In this document: positions 16,261-24,290 of the stretch, piece by piece
How the letters are laid out: each line of letters opens with the position of its first letter
Position numbering within the stretch: position 1 is the first letter of the stretch
Origin: Sediminibacterium sp. UBA657
Lineage (GTDB): Bacteria > Bacteroidota > Bacteroidia > Chitinophagales > Chitinophagaceae
DNA: 54,901 nucleotides
Reading direction: 5' to 3'
Assembly (NCBI GenBank): GCA_002299885.1
Contig: DBOB01000008.1
Span: 1-54,901, forward strand
Notes under the pieces: generated by a model
The model's database searches: none
What the model was told of the DNA's origin: nothing
Seen by the model: the letters and a program-made list of their open reading frames with translations, nothing else
Made by a program: the position numbers and the translations under genes

Positions 16261-19200
16261 TTAAGGTTGACTTGCTACTGGAACTCCTTTTTCTAGGTTT
16301 TCAATAACATTAATCAATTGATAACAAGTTAAGATGTCCTGAATAAAGGAAGCTTGTTTATTATTAAACTCAGTGGCTTTATTCTGATAGGCATTCTCTG
16401 CATTTTGCATAAACTGCGCTTCAGACATTGGGGTGCCTAAAGATTTATAATAGGCCAATTGTTGTTTTAAATCTTTCACAACTGCCGTACCTACTCTTTT
16501 TGCTAATTCAGCATCACCAGCGGCATAGGCTGCTTGCAAGTATAAATAAGAGAAGTAATTATGTTGATTGCCTCTATTAGAAGACATACCATAAGGGAAG
16601 TTTTTAGTGCTTAGCTCATTATCTAATTTTCTTAATACTTGAACTGCACTATCCTTTTTACCCGCAGCAACTAAAGCTTGTGCTATTTGAGCTACATTTA
16701 ATCTCAATGAATTCAAATGTCTTCTGTTTTCTTCGTCATAGTAAACATTCGGCTTACTCGAATTCTTGAAATCAAATTTAGTCATGATATTTTTAAACGC
16801 CGCGTCAGTATCAACCGATGCTCCTTTTACAGGAACCAATTGATAAGCCAAACCAGTTTGACGAACATATTGATCTAATCCTAAATCCTTTAACTCTTGT
16901 GTAGAGGTAAAGCATATTGGACGCTTAAATTCTGTTGTCGCAATGATTGCATAAATAGCCAACTCATTTTTAATCATGTATTGTCTATTTGGGTTGAAAT
17001 CAATTAACATCTCTGACTCAATAACATCATTAGGCTTTGCAATACCAGAGGCCAATGCAAATTCCTTGTTGATAGGTAATTTAAACTTATGCGTTGGGAA
17101 AATATTCACTGGACCTTCCTGGGTTGAAGCTTGGTACTTTCCAGTTTGATCTCCAATCACATACCTTAACATAGAATCCAAATTATGGTAAGTGGTTTCT
17201 CCAAATTCTGGAAGCGGATTGTAATAAGCCACATTTAATTTATTACCAGCAACTTGCTCTTCTGTAAAAATGACGTCAAACTTATCGCTCTTATTAACTT
17301 TGTATCTTAATTCACGCATATACCAATCCGATCCTAATAAACTATTTACCACAACACGCACGTCTGGTCTGATGCCTTCTACTTCCTGTGCATACCATAA
17401 AGGATAGGTATCGTTATCGCCAAACGAGAATAAGATGGCATTAGGAGGACAGCTTTCTAAGTATGCTCTTGCCATGTCACGTGCTAAAGTCTTTTGACCA
17501 CGATCATGGTCATCCCACTCCTGCTGCGCCATCAAGGTTGGTACAGCCAATAAACAAACTACAGTAGCAATTGTCGTCGCCATATTTTTATTGACAACTT
17601 TGCTTAACCAATCTGCTATTTGTAAAACACCTAGTCCAATCCAAATTGCAAATGCATAGAAGGATCCAACATAAGCATAATCACGTTCACGTGGTTGTAA
17701 AGTCACTTGGTTCAAATAAATCACAATTGCTAAACCAGTGAAGAAGAATAACAAGCCTGTCACCACGAAATCTTTTTTATTCTGTTGGTATTGATACAAT
17801 AAACCAATAATACCCAAGAAGAATGGCAACATAAACAAATTGTTATTGGCCTTATTGTCTTTGTTAATACTATCAGGTAGTTTAGATTGTTCGCCAAAGA
17901 AGAAATTGTCAACCACTGAAATACCAGTTTTGAAATTACCATCACGTACGTTTCCAAATCCTTGTAAGTCGTTTTGCTTTCCAGCGAAATTCCAAAGGAA
18001 ATAACGCAGGTACATGAAGCCAAATTGATAATTTGTAAAGTACTTAATATTGTCTCTTAGCGATGGCACATCCCCTTCCTGTATGCCAGCAAAAGCACGG
18101 TAACTATCTAATTGACCACGATCATTATCACCATCCCACATTCTAGGGAATAAATGCGCCGAAGGAGCAGATCCCCAATCTCTTTTAATATTTTTTCCAG
18201 AGAATTCATAATTAGTTGGCGTTTTCACATACTGGTCACTTCCTTCCACTGTTTCAACTTTGTCAACAAAATCAGGACCGTATAAAATTGGCCAATCTCC
18301 ATATTGCTCTCTTCCTAAATAACCCACCAAGGTTACTGGATTGTCTACGTTGTACATATCTACAGAAGGGTCTGCATTAGAACGAATCATAGTTGTTAAA
18401 TAGGTAGAATAACCAATTAAAACAAATACAGTAGACCATATACCCAACTTTAAAAAATAGAATCCTTTTTTATTCGCGTATCGAATACCGATCACAAACA
18501 ATGCAGTTACCAATAAGAAGAAACTTATGAAACCACTGTAAAAAGGTAATCCGAAGCTATTCACAAATTGTATATCAAATGCTGCTGCCCACTTAATGGT
18601 GTATTGAATTAAAAACACTTGCACCAATCCAGTAATCACCACACCTATAAAGAATGCAAATAAAGCTCCTTTGAAACTAGGCTTATACAATCTAAAATAA
18701 TACACCATTACAATTGCAGGAATCGTCAAAAGGTTTAATAAATGGACACCAATTGAAATACCCATGATGTAGAAAATGAAAATGATCCACTTATCAGCAC
18801 CTGGCTGATCTGCTCTGTCTTCCCATTTTAAAATTGCCCAAAATACCAATGCAGTAAAGAACGAGCTCAATGCATACACCTCACCTTCAACAGCACTATA
18901 CCAAAATGAATCACTAAATGTATACGCCAACGCACCTACCACACCTGCACCCATCACCAATAAGATTTGGTTATTGGTTAATTCAGTGCCAGACTTTGCT
19001 ACTAAAATACGTTTTGCAAAATGGGTGATTGTCCAGAATAAAAATAGAATGGTGAAACCACTTGCAATGGCACTCATACTATTCACTGCCAAAGCAGCTG
19101 TTTGAGGATTGTCACCAAAAAAGATGATAAATACCCTACCTAAAAGTACGAACATTGGTGCTCCAGGAGGATGTGGAATTTGTAATTTATAAGCACTGCT

Positions 19201-19326
19201 GATAAACTCTCCGCAGTCCCAAAAGCTACCTGTAGCTTCCATCGTTAATAAGTAAACAGTACATGCAATTAAGGTAACTGCCCAGCCTGTAAGATTGTTG
19301 ATTTTTTTGAAATCCATTTTATCCAT
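16261..19326 (-). CDS. DUF2723 membrane protein (putative protein O-glycosyltransferase)
   Basis: A 1021-aa protein with a long N-terminal membrane part of about a dozen segments and a soluble C-terminal third containing helical repeat-like sequence. The DUF2723 signature is at the start: EATGSFWDCGEFI (Asp37-Glu40) and IPHPPGAPMFVLLGR. These sit where GT-C glycosyltransferases hold their catalytic acid. The family is common in Bacteroidota and is thought to glycosylate exported proteins, but the substrate is inferred. ATG 19326 lies 11 nt after TAAGTTTG; an ATG three codons in is also possible. It is monocistronic. Confidence 0.9.
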   Translation of the reverse strand: MDKMDFKKINNLTGWAVTLIACTVYLLTMEATGSFWDCGEFISSAYKLQIPHPPGAPMFVLLGRVFIIFFGDNPQTAALAVNSMSAIASGFTILFLFWTITHFAKRILVAKSGTELTNNQILLVMGAGVVGALAYTFSDSFWYSAVEGEVYALSSFFTALVFWAILKWEDRADQPGADKWIIFIFYIMGISIGVHLLNLLTIPAIVMVYYFRLYKPSFKGALFAFFIGVVITGLVQVFLIQYTIKWAAAFDIQFVNSFGLPFYSGFISFFLLVTALFVIGIRYANKKGFYFLKLGIWSTVFVLIGYSTYLTTMIRSNADPSVDMYNVDNPVTLVGYLGREQYGDWPILYGPDFVDKVETVEGSDQYVKTPTNYEFSGKNIKRDWGSAPSAHLFPRMWDGDNDRGQLDSYRAFAGIQEGDVPSLRDNIKYFTNYQFGFMYLRYFLWNFAGKQNDLQGFGNVRDGNFKTGISVVDNFFFGEQSKLPDSINKDNKANNNLFMLPFFLGIIGLLYQYQQNKKDFVVTGLLFFFTGLAIVIYLNQVTLQPRERDYAYVGSFYAFAIWIGLGVLQIADWLSKVVNKNMATTIATVVCLLAVPTLMAQQEWDDHDRGQKTLARDMARAYLESCPPNAILFSFGDNDTYPLWYAQEVEGIRPDVRVVVNSLLGSDWYMRELRYKVNKSDKFDVIFTEEQVAGNKLNVAYYNPLPEFGETTYHNLDSMLRYVIGDQTGKYQASTQEGPVNIFPTHKFKLPINKEFALASGIAKPNDVIESEMLIDFNPNRQYMIKNELAIYAIIATTEFKRPICFTSTQELKDLGLDQYVRQTGLAYQLVPVKGASVDTDAAFKNIMTKFDFKNSSKPNVYYDEENRRHLNSLRLNVAQIAQALVAAGKKDSAVQVLRKLDNELSTKNFPYGMSSNRGNQHNYFSYLYLQAAYAAGDAELAKRVGTAVVKDLKQQLAYYKSLGTPMSEAQFMQNAENAYQNKATEFNNKQASFIQDILTCYQLINVIENLEKGVPVASQP

Positions 19327-19337
19327 TTTAGTAGTTG

Positions 19338-19345
19338 CAAACTTA
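19338..19345 (-). promoter_or_regulatory. -7 element for the DUF2723 gene
   Basis: TAAGTTTG on the minus strand fits TAnnTTTG and ends 11 nt before the ATG. Confidence 0.6.
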
Positions 19346-19437
19346 ACTGAAACTGAGCAAAAAGGGAAATTTGAACCATTTTTAAGCTTATTTTAAGATT
19401 TTATGCTTTACCCCGCCTATTAGTAGGTTGGGTTTTT

Positions 19438-19445
19438 TATCTTTG
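19438..19445 (+). promoter_or_regulatory. -7 element for mtaB
   Basis: TATCTTTG ends 6 nt before the ATG at 19452. This excludes the longer frame starting at 19428. Confidence 0.7.
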
Positions 19446-19451
19446 TGCCCC

Positions 19452-20741
19452 ATGAGTCAAAATCGATCTGTCGCATTCCATACATTAGGCTGTAAACTTA
19501 ACTTTTCAGAAACTTCTACCATGTCTAGGCAATTAGAGTTGGAAGGCTTTGAAAAGAAGCAGTTTACCGAGCAAGCAGATGTCTATGTGATCAATACCTG
19601 TTCGGTGACCGAAAATGCAGACAAAGAATGCAGACAACTCGTAAGAAGGGTGCAGCGATTGGCGCCAGAAAGTTTTATCGTCATCACGGGTTGTTATGCC
19701 CAATTAAAGCCACAAGAAATTGCCACTATCCCTGGAGTTGACTTGGTTCTAGGTGCAGCTGAAAAGTTTAACTTGGTGGAGCATCTTGCCAATTTAACCA
19801 AAGGCGATGAAACTAAAATTTGCAGTTGTGATATTGATACCTTAACCGGATTCCACAGTTCCTTTTCTGTGAATGATAGAACCAGGACTTTTTTAAAAGT
19901 GCAGGACGGATGTGATTATAGTTGTTCATTTTGTACCATCCCAATGGCAAGAGGTAAAAGTAGAAGTGATACTGTTGCAGGGGTGGTGCAACAAGCAAAG
20001 GGATTGGCAGAAAAAGGTGTGAAGGAAATTGTATTAACAGGAATTAATCTTGGGGATTTTGGAAAAGGAGCTGATGGCGGAAAGCATCATGAAGAAAGTT
20101 TCTTTGAACTCATTAAAGCCTTAGATACAGAAACTGCTATCGAACGTTACCGCATCTCGTCTATAGAGCCGAATTTATTAACAGATGAAATTATTTCTTG
20201 GGTTGCACATAGTAAAAAATTCATGCCACATTTTCATATTCCTTTGCAAAGTGGATCAGACGCAGTATTGAAATTAATGCAACGCAGGTACAATAGTCAA
20301 TTTTATAGAGAACGTATTGAGTTAGTAAAAAAATTAATCCCGCATGCAGCAGTTGGCGTAGATGTGATTGTTGGTTCACCTGGCGAAACTGAAGCCTATT
20401 TTCAAGAAAGCTTTGCTTTCATCCATAGCTTAGACATTTCTTATTTGCACGTATTCACTTATTCTGAACGCGCAGCGACTAAAGCTTTAGATATCAAACC
20501 AATTGTGCCAATAGCTGTTCGAAACGAACGTAATAAAATATTGCGTAATCTATCTTACCAGAAATTACAATACTTTACAGAAGCACATAGAGGCCAAAAC
20601 AGAAAAGTGTTATTTGAATCTGTTAAGAAAACTGCTGACGGATCGGTAGAAATGCTAGAAGGCTATTCTGATAACTATATCAGGGTAACTGTACCTTATA
20701 AAGCTGAGTGGAGCAATCAAATAGTAGACTGGACGATTTAA
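19452..20741 (+). CDS. mtaB: tRNA t6A37 methylthiotransferase MtaB
   Basis: A radical-SAM enzyme that adds a methylthio group to N6-threonylcarbamoyladenosine at position 37 of tRNAs decoding ANN codons. The 429-aa protein has an N-terminal UPF0004 domain with three cluster cysteines (Cys14 in TLGCKLN, Cys50, Cys81). The radical-SAM motif CDYSCSFC supplies Cys154, Cys158 and Cys161. A C-terminal TRAM-like part follows. The TLGCKLN start and overall layout favour MtaB over MiaB or RimO. It converges on upxY with 9 nt between the stops. Confidence 0.92.
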   Translation: MSQNRSVAFHTLGCKLNFSETSTMSRQLELEGFEKKQFTEQADVYVINTCSVTENADKECRQLVRRVQRLAPESFIVITGCYAQLKPQEIATIPGVDLVLGAAEKFNLVEHLANLTKGDETKICSCDIDTLTGFHSSFSVNDRTRTFLKVQDGCDYSCSFCTIPMARGKSRSDTVAGVVQQAKGLAEKGVKEIVLTGINLGDFGKGADGGKHHEESFFELIKALDTETAIERYRISSIEPNLLTDEIISWVAHSKKFMPHFHIPLQSGSDAVLKLMQRRYNSQFYRERIELVKKLIPHAAVGVDVIVGSPGETEAYFQESFAFIHSLDISYLHVFTYSERAATKALDIKPIVPIAVRNERNKILRNLSYQKLQYFTEAHRGQNRKVLFESVKKTADGSVEMLEGYSDNYIRVTVPYKAEWSNQIVDWTI

Positions 20742-20750
20742 TTCAGTGCA

Positions 20751-21254
20751 TTAAATAAGAGAGATTTCTTCCAACTTGAATTCAACAATCATCATCATAT
20801 TGATACTATCTAGTCTTACATAGACAGATTTTTTATCTGCTTTTACCACTTCTCCTCTCTGACCCATAAATAAACCATTGTTGACAGTCACTTTTGTTTG
20901 TGGTTTGATAGGACCCAAGTCAACCACTTGGATATTGGTATAAGACAAGCCTAAGTATTTTCTGATCAATTCAATTTCATTGTCTCTAATGATGGCGGGC
21001 TTTTTTTCAAAATAAAGAAAACGCACCACGCCCATCGTGTTCAACACATTTGTATACTCTTCCTTGCTTGCTCTTACAAATACATAAGACTTAAACAATG
21101 GCTCTTCAATAATTTTCTTTCTATCCGACCATTGACGTTCTTTTTTTTGTGTAGGGCACCAGCTTTCAATTCCTTTTTGTGCAAAATTTGAATCTACTTT
21201 TTTCTCCCATTTTGGCTTTGTATAAACCACAAGCCATTTTTTCAATTGCTCCAT
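20751..21254 (-). CDS. UpxY-type NusG-like transcription antiterminator
   Basis: A 167-aa NusG paralogue. The NGN domain occupies about residues 5-105 (KKWLVVYTKPKWEKKV, EPLFKSYVFVRA), and a short KOW-type C-terminus follows (VTVNNGLFMGQRGEVV). UpxY proteins normally open capsule or exopolysaccharide operons and prevent premature termination there. Here no polysaccharide cluster is adjacent: the gene follows prc after 8 nt in the same direction. Its targets must lie elsewhere, or it acts as an orphan specialised NusG. Confidence 0.88.
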   Translation of the reverse strand: MEQLKKWLVVYTKPKWEKKVDSNFAQKGIESWCPTQKKERQWSDRKKIIEEPLFKSYVFVRASKEEYTNVLNTMGVVRFLYFEKKPAIIRDNEIELIRKYLGLSYTNIQVVDLGPIKPQTKVTVNNGLFMGQRGEVVKADKKSVYVRLDSINMMMIVEFKLEEISLI

Positions 21255-21262
21255 GTGCTCAA

Positions 21263-23422
21263 TTATTTTTTCACAACCGCTGTTGTTGTTTTTTTATTCA
21301 ATGCGGCCAAAATTTTACTAGACTCATTTACCTGGAAATCTTTTGCTAAATCTTTAATCCATGCTTGATAACGATCTTGTTTTGATTTATCAGGGTTATT
21401 GTAAAATTTATTATAGTCGACTTTAATTGGGGCCAATTTCATTGGTGTCTTTAATTTCAAAGCTTGTTCGTTTTGTTTAGAAACTTCTTGAATACGCTTT
21501 TTGAAAGCTTGAAACTTATCTAATTTTAAATAAACTGGGGTTTCAATTTGACTAGAAACCCATTGTAAATTTTGCTTGAATTTATTCAAAGCAGTATCGT
21601 TTTGAATTTGAGCATTTGACGATTGTATCACTTGAGACAATTGTGTATTATTAGGCCATACCATATATCTTGCTCGCTCCATCTCATCCCAACTCAATGC
21701 GGACTCATTGTCTTTTTCTCTGTACTTGAGGTACTCATATTCGTCTGGTAAAATGACATCCGGCACTACCCCTTTCTTTTGTGTAGAACTACCAGTGATA
21801 CGATAGAATTTTTGGAATGTTAACTTCACTGCACCATACTCTGTTTGGATACCCAATGAATCCAAAGGTTTACCAAAGGCAACATTTCTTTGTACAGTGC
21901 CCTTGCCATAGGTAGAACTACTTCCAACAACAATACCGCGCTTATAATCTTGTATTGCGCCAGCAAAAATTTCACTTGCAGATGCGCTAAACTCATTCGC
22001 CATCACTACCAATGGACCGTCATATAAGATGCCTGGTGTTTCGTCGTACAATGTTTGTGCTCTTCCTTCTTTGTTTCTAATTTGAACCACTGGCCCTTTG
22101 TCTATAAATAAACCAGCCATTTGTACCACTTCATATAAAGAACCGCCACCGTTAAATCGAACATCAATAATAATTCCCTTTACGTTTTCTGCTTTCAATT
22201 TTTTAATTTCAGCAGCTACATCTTCAGAACATCTGTGCCCGTCTTCTCTTTCAAAATCGGCATAGAAATCTGGTAACAAAATATAGCCATATTTATCTTC
22301 CCCGTTTTGAATCACAACACTTCTTGCATATCCTTCGTCCAAAACTATTTTTTCTCTAATTAAACTCACCACTTTGAAAGTGCCGTCCGGCTTTCTAAAA
22401 GTCAATCTTACTTCTGTACCTAAAGTACCGCGAATTAATTTAACTGCATCCGTAGTTTCATAACCAGATACATCCACTGGTTCATCCGCACCTTGTGCAA
22501 TTTTTACAATCACATCATTCACCACAATCTGTCCAGATTTCCATGCTGGCCCACCTGGCTGGATGCTAGCAATACGGATGCCAAAGTCATCCTGTGTCAA
22601 CTGTGCACCAATACCATAAATCACACCACTCATTTGTTCAGTAAATGAACGCTTTTCCACTGGTGCTAAATAATCGGTATGCGGATCCATTAAACCAGTA
22701 ATTGAATTTAAGAATAGCTCGAATCTTTTTTCTTTGGTAAATGTTTTTTCAAAAGATTCTAACCTCTTTTTATAAGATTTTTTGACATAGGCCCTTGATT
22801 CTGCTTCTAAAGTAGAATCATTTTTGATCACAAATTTTTCCTTGCCTTTATTCTTTTCACGCTCATCAATTAAACTTGCATAGCGTTCAATGGTTCTATA
22901 TTTTAACAACATTTCCCAACGCTTCGCTCTTTCAGCTTCATCTTTAGGGTACCCTATTTTATCTGTATTCAATAACACCGAATCGTCTTTATTAAAATCA
23001 AAAGGCTGATCCATGATTTGATTAAATAAAGCTTGTGTTTCTTTAATGCGAATTTCATAGATACGACTCACAGCAGGTTGAAATGTAATTGTAGCTCCAT
23101 GTATTTCATCGTCAATGGTTGTACTATATTTAGACAACCCATCTATATCTGATTGTAGAAAAGTATTTTTTTCTGGATCTAAGGCTTTAAAATAAGCACT
23201 AAAAACTTCTTTAGAAAAAGCATCGTCAATATTCCTTGGACTGTAATGTTCAGATTCCAATAATTGACCAATGGTTGATAACAATTTGCGCTGTCTTAAT
23301 TCAGGCGATTCTTGACTTTCTTGCTTGAAAGTATTAAAGGCAAAAAATAAAGCACCAAATAAGAACACTGTGGCGAAGACTTTCCACTTATTTTGTTTTA
23401 CGTATGTCATAATGTTTTGCAT
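21263..23422 (-). CDS. prc: Carboxy-terminal (tail-specific) processing peptidase, S41 family
   Basis: A periplasmic protease that degrades or trims proteins from their C-terminus. The protein is 719 aa from ATG 23420-23422. The longer frame, from TTG 23434, overlaps a TATTTTTG promoter element. After an N-terminal membrane/signal segment (about 14-32) comes an N-terminal domain, then a PDZ domain (about 265-345) and the S41 domain. The Ser/Lys dyad is Ser481 in NEFSASASEIF and Lys507 in TYGKGTVQ, by alignment with E. coli Prc. A Prc-type C-terminal domain follows. upxY is downstream in the same unit. Confidence 0.92.
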   Translation of the reverse strand: MQNIMTYVKQNKWKVFATVFLFGALFFAFNTFKQESQESPELRQRKLLSTIGQLLESEHYSPRNIDDAFSKEVFSAYFKALDPEKNTFLQSDIDGLSKYSTTIDDEIHGATITFQPAVSRIYEIRIKETQALFNQIMDQPFDFNKDDSVLLNTDKIGYPKDEAERAKRWEMLLKYRTIERYASLIDEREKNKGKEKFVIKNDSTLEAESRAYVKKSYKKRLESFEKTFTKEKRFELFLNSITGLMDPHTDYLAPVEKRSFTEQMSGVIYGIGAQLTQDDFGIRIASIQPGGPAWKSGQIVVNDVIVKIAQGADEPVDVSGYETTDAVKLIRGTLGTEVRLTFRKPDGTFKVVSLIREKIVLDEGYARSVVIQNGEDKYGYILLPDFYADFEREDGHRCSEDVAAEIKKLKAENVKGIIIDVRFNGGGSLYEVVQMAGLFIDKGPVVQIRNKEGRAQTLYDETPGILYDGPLVVMANEFSASASEIFAGAIQDYKRGIVVGSSSTYGKGTVQRNVAFGKPLDSLGIQTEYGAVKLTFQKFYRITGSSTQKKGVVPDVILPDEYEYLKYREKDNESALSWDEMERARYMVWPNNTQLSQVIQSSNAQIQNDTALNKFKQNLQWVSSQIETPVYLKLDKFQAFKKRIQEVSKQNEQALKLKTPMKLAPIKVDYNKFYNNPDKSKQDRYQAWIKDLAKDFQVNESSKILAALNKKTTTAVVKK

Positions 23423-23431
23423 GAAGGATTT

Positions 23432-23439
23432 CAAAAATA
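23432..23439 (-). promoter_or_regulatory. -7 element for prc
   Basis: TATTTTTG on the minus strand ends 9 nt before the chosen prc ATG and overlaps the upstream TTG, so it decides the start. Confidence 0.65.
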
Positions 23440-23543
23440 GCGTAAAATGGGAATCTTACGTGCCTAATTGAGTTTTTCTACTCTTTTTTACCATTATTTT
23501 ATAAAAACATGCTCAACTAATTTTATTGATTACTGATTTAACG

Positions 23544-23551
23544 TATTTTTG
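23544..23551 (+). promoter_or_regulatory. -7 element for tRNA-His
   Basis: TATTTTTG lies 10 nt before the mature 5' end of tRNA-His, consistent with a very short precursor leader. Confidence 0.6.
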
Positions 23552-23561
23552 CAGCCCTAAT

Positions 23562-23636
23562 GGAGGGCGTAGCTCAGTAGGTTAGAGCGACAGTTTGTGG
23601 CACTGTAGGCCGTGGGTTCGAGACCCATCGTTCTCC
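23562..23636 (+). tRNA. tRNA-His (anticodon GTG)
   Basis: A full cloverleaf can be drawn. The acceptor stem is GAGGGCG with CGTTCTC. G-1 at 23562 is encoded and pairs with discriminator C73 at 23636, the tRNA-His identity pair. The anticodon stem is ACAGT/ACTGT around TTGTGGC, giving anticodon GTG. The T-arm is GTGGG-TTCGAGA-CCCAT. The 3' CCA is not fully encoded (CA follows C73). Confidence 0.97.
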
Positions 23637-23641
23637 CATTA

Positions 23642-23674
23642 AAAACCTGTCCCAATTTTAGGGATAGGTTTTTT
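23642..23674 (+). terminator. Terminator after tRNA-His
   Basis: AAACCTGTCCC and GGGATAGGTTT form an 11-bp stem with one G-T pair, followed by further T. It lies a few bases after the tRNA and before the DUF445-like gene. Confidence 0.85.
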
Positions 23675-23681
23675 AGTTTAA

Positions 23682-24185
23682 ATGCTTTTTATGATATTTT
23701 TTTTAATCCCAATTTTAGTAGGTGCTTTTGGCTGGTGCTTGGTTTGGGCCCTTTCGATTATGCCATTCAAATGGCCTTATTTGGCAGATAAGTGGATTGG
23801 GCAAATTAATTTAGCAAAACTGATACCTGAAATAACGGATAAGGACCCTTTTGAAGCAATGAAGCCAGTCATCAATGACAAATTGGATGATTTTTTTAGA
23901 CATAAATTAAGTGCCAAGCTTCCAATGATCTCCATGTTTATAGGAGATAAGACCATTGAGGAATTAAAGGAGGTATTTATGGAAGAATTAGCCCTACTCT
24001 TCCCATTGCTCATTAGCGAGTTCAGTACCCATTTAAATAAGGACTTACAGCAACAATGGGAGCTAAAATTTAGAGCCATCATACAGCATAAAATCATCAA
24101 GGCAAGCATGCCATTTAGATGGGTCGCTTTTGTACTAGGTGCCATTTGGGGCGCCGTCATTGCATTAATTCTTCCTCTTATTTAA
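23682..24185 (+). CDS. DUF445-like membrane protein
   Basis: A 167-aa protein with one hydrophobic segment at each end (residues 2-25 and 145-167) and an amphipathic helical middle. The motif FGWCLVWALSIMPFKWPY near the start and KDPFEAMKPVINDKLDDFF resemble the DUF445/YheB family, of which this would be a short form. No catalytic residues are visible. It stands alone between the tRNA terminator and an outer-membrane receptor gene. Function unknown. Confidence 0.75.
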   Translation: MLFMIFFLIPILVGAFGWCLVWALSIMPFKWPYLADKWIGQINLAKLIPEITDKDPFEAMKPVINDKLDDFFRHKLSAKLPMISMFIGDKTIEELKEVFMEELALLFPLLISEFSTHLNKDLQQQWELKFRAIIQHKIIKASMPFRWVAFVLGAIWGAVIALILPLI

Positions 24186-24290
24186 CCGTTTATACTTTAC
24201 AGGTACCTTTCTTTAAACTTTACTGCGAATTTTGTGTTATTGGTTAAACAGAAATCAAGATACAAGGTCTAAATGACCACAATTACATAT

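Noticed and set aside
23423..23434. TTG start for prc four codons upstream
   Set aside because: It lies within TATTTTTG; the ATG at 23422 gives a normal signal/anchor sequence.
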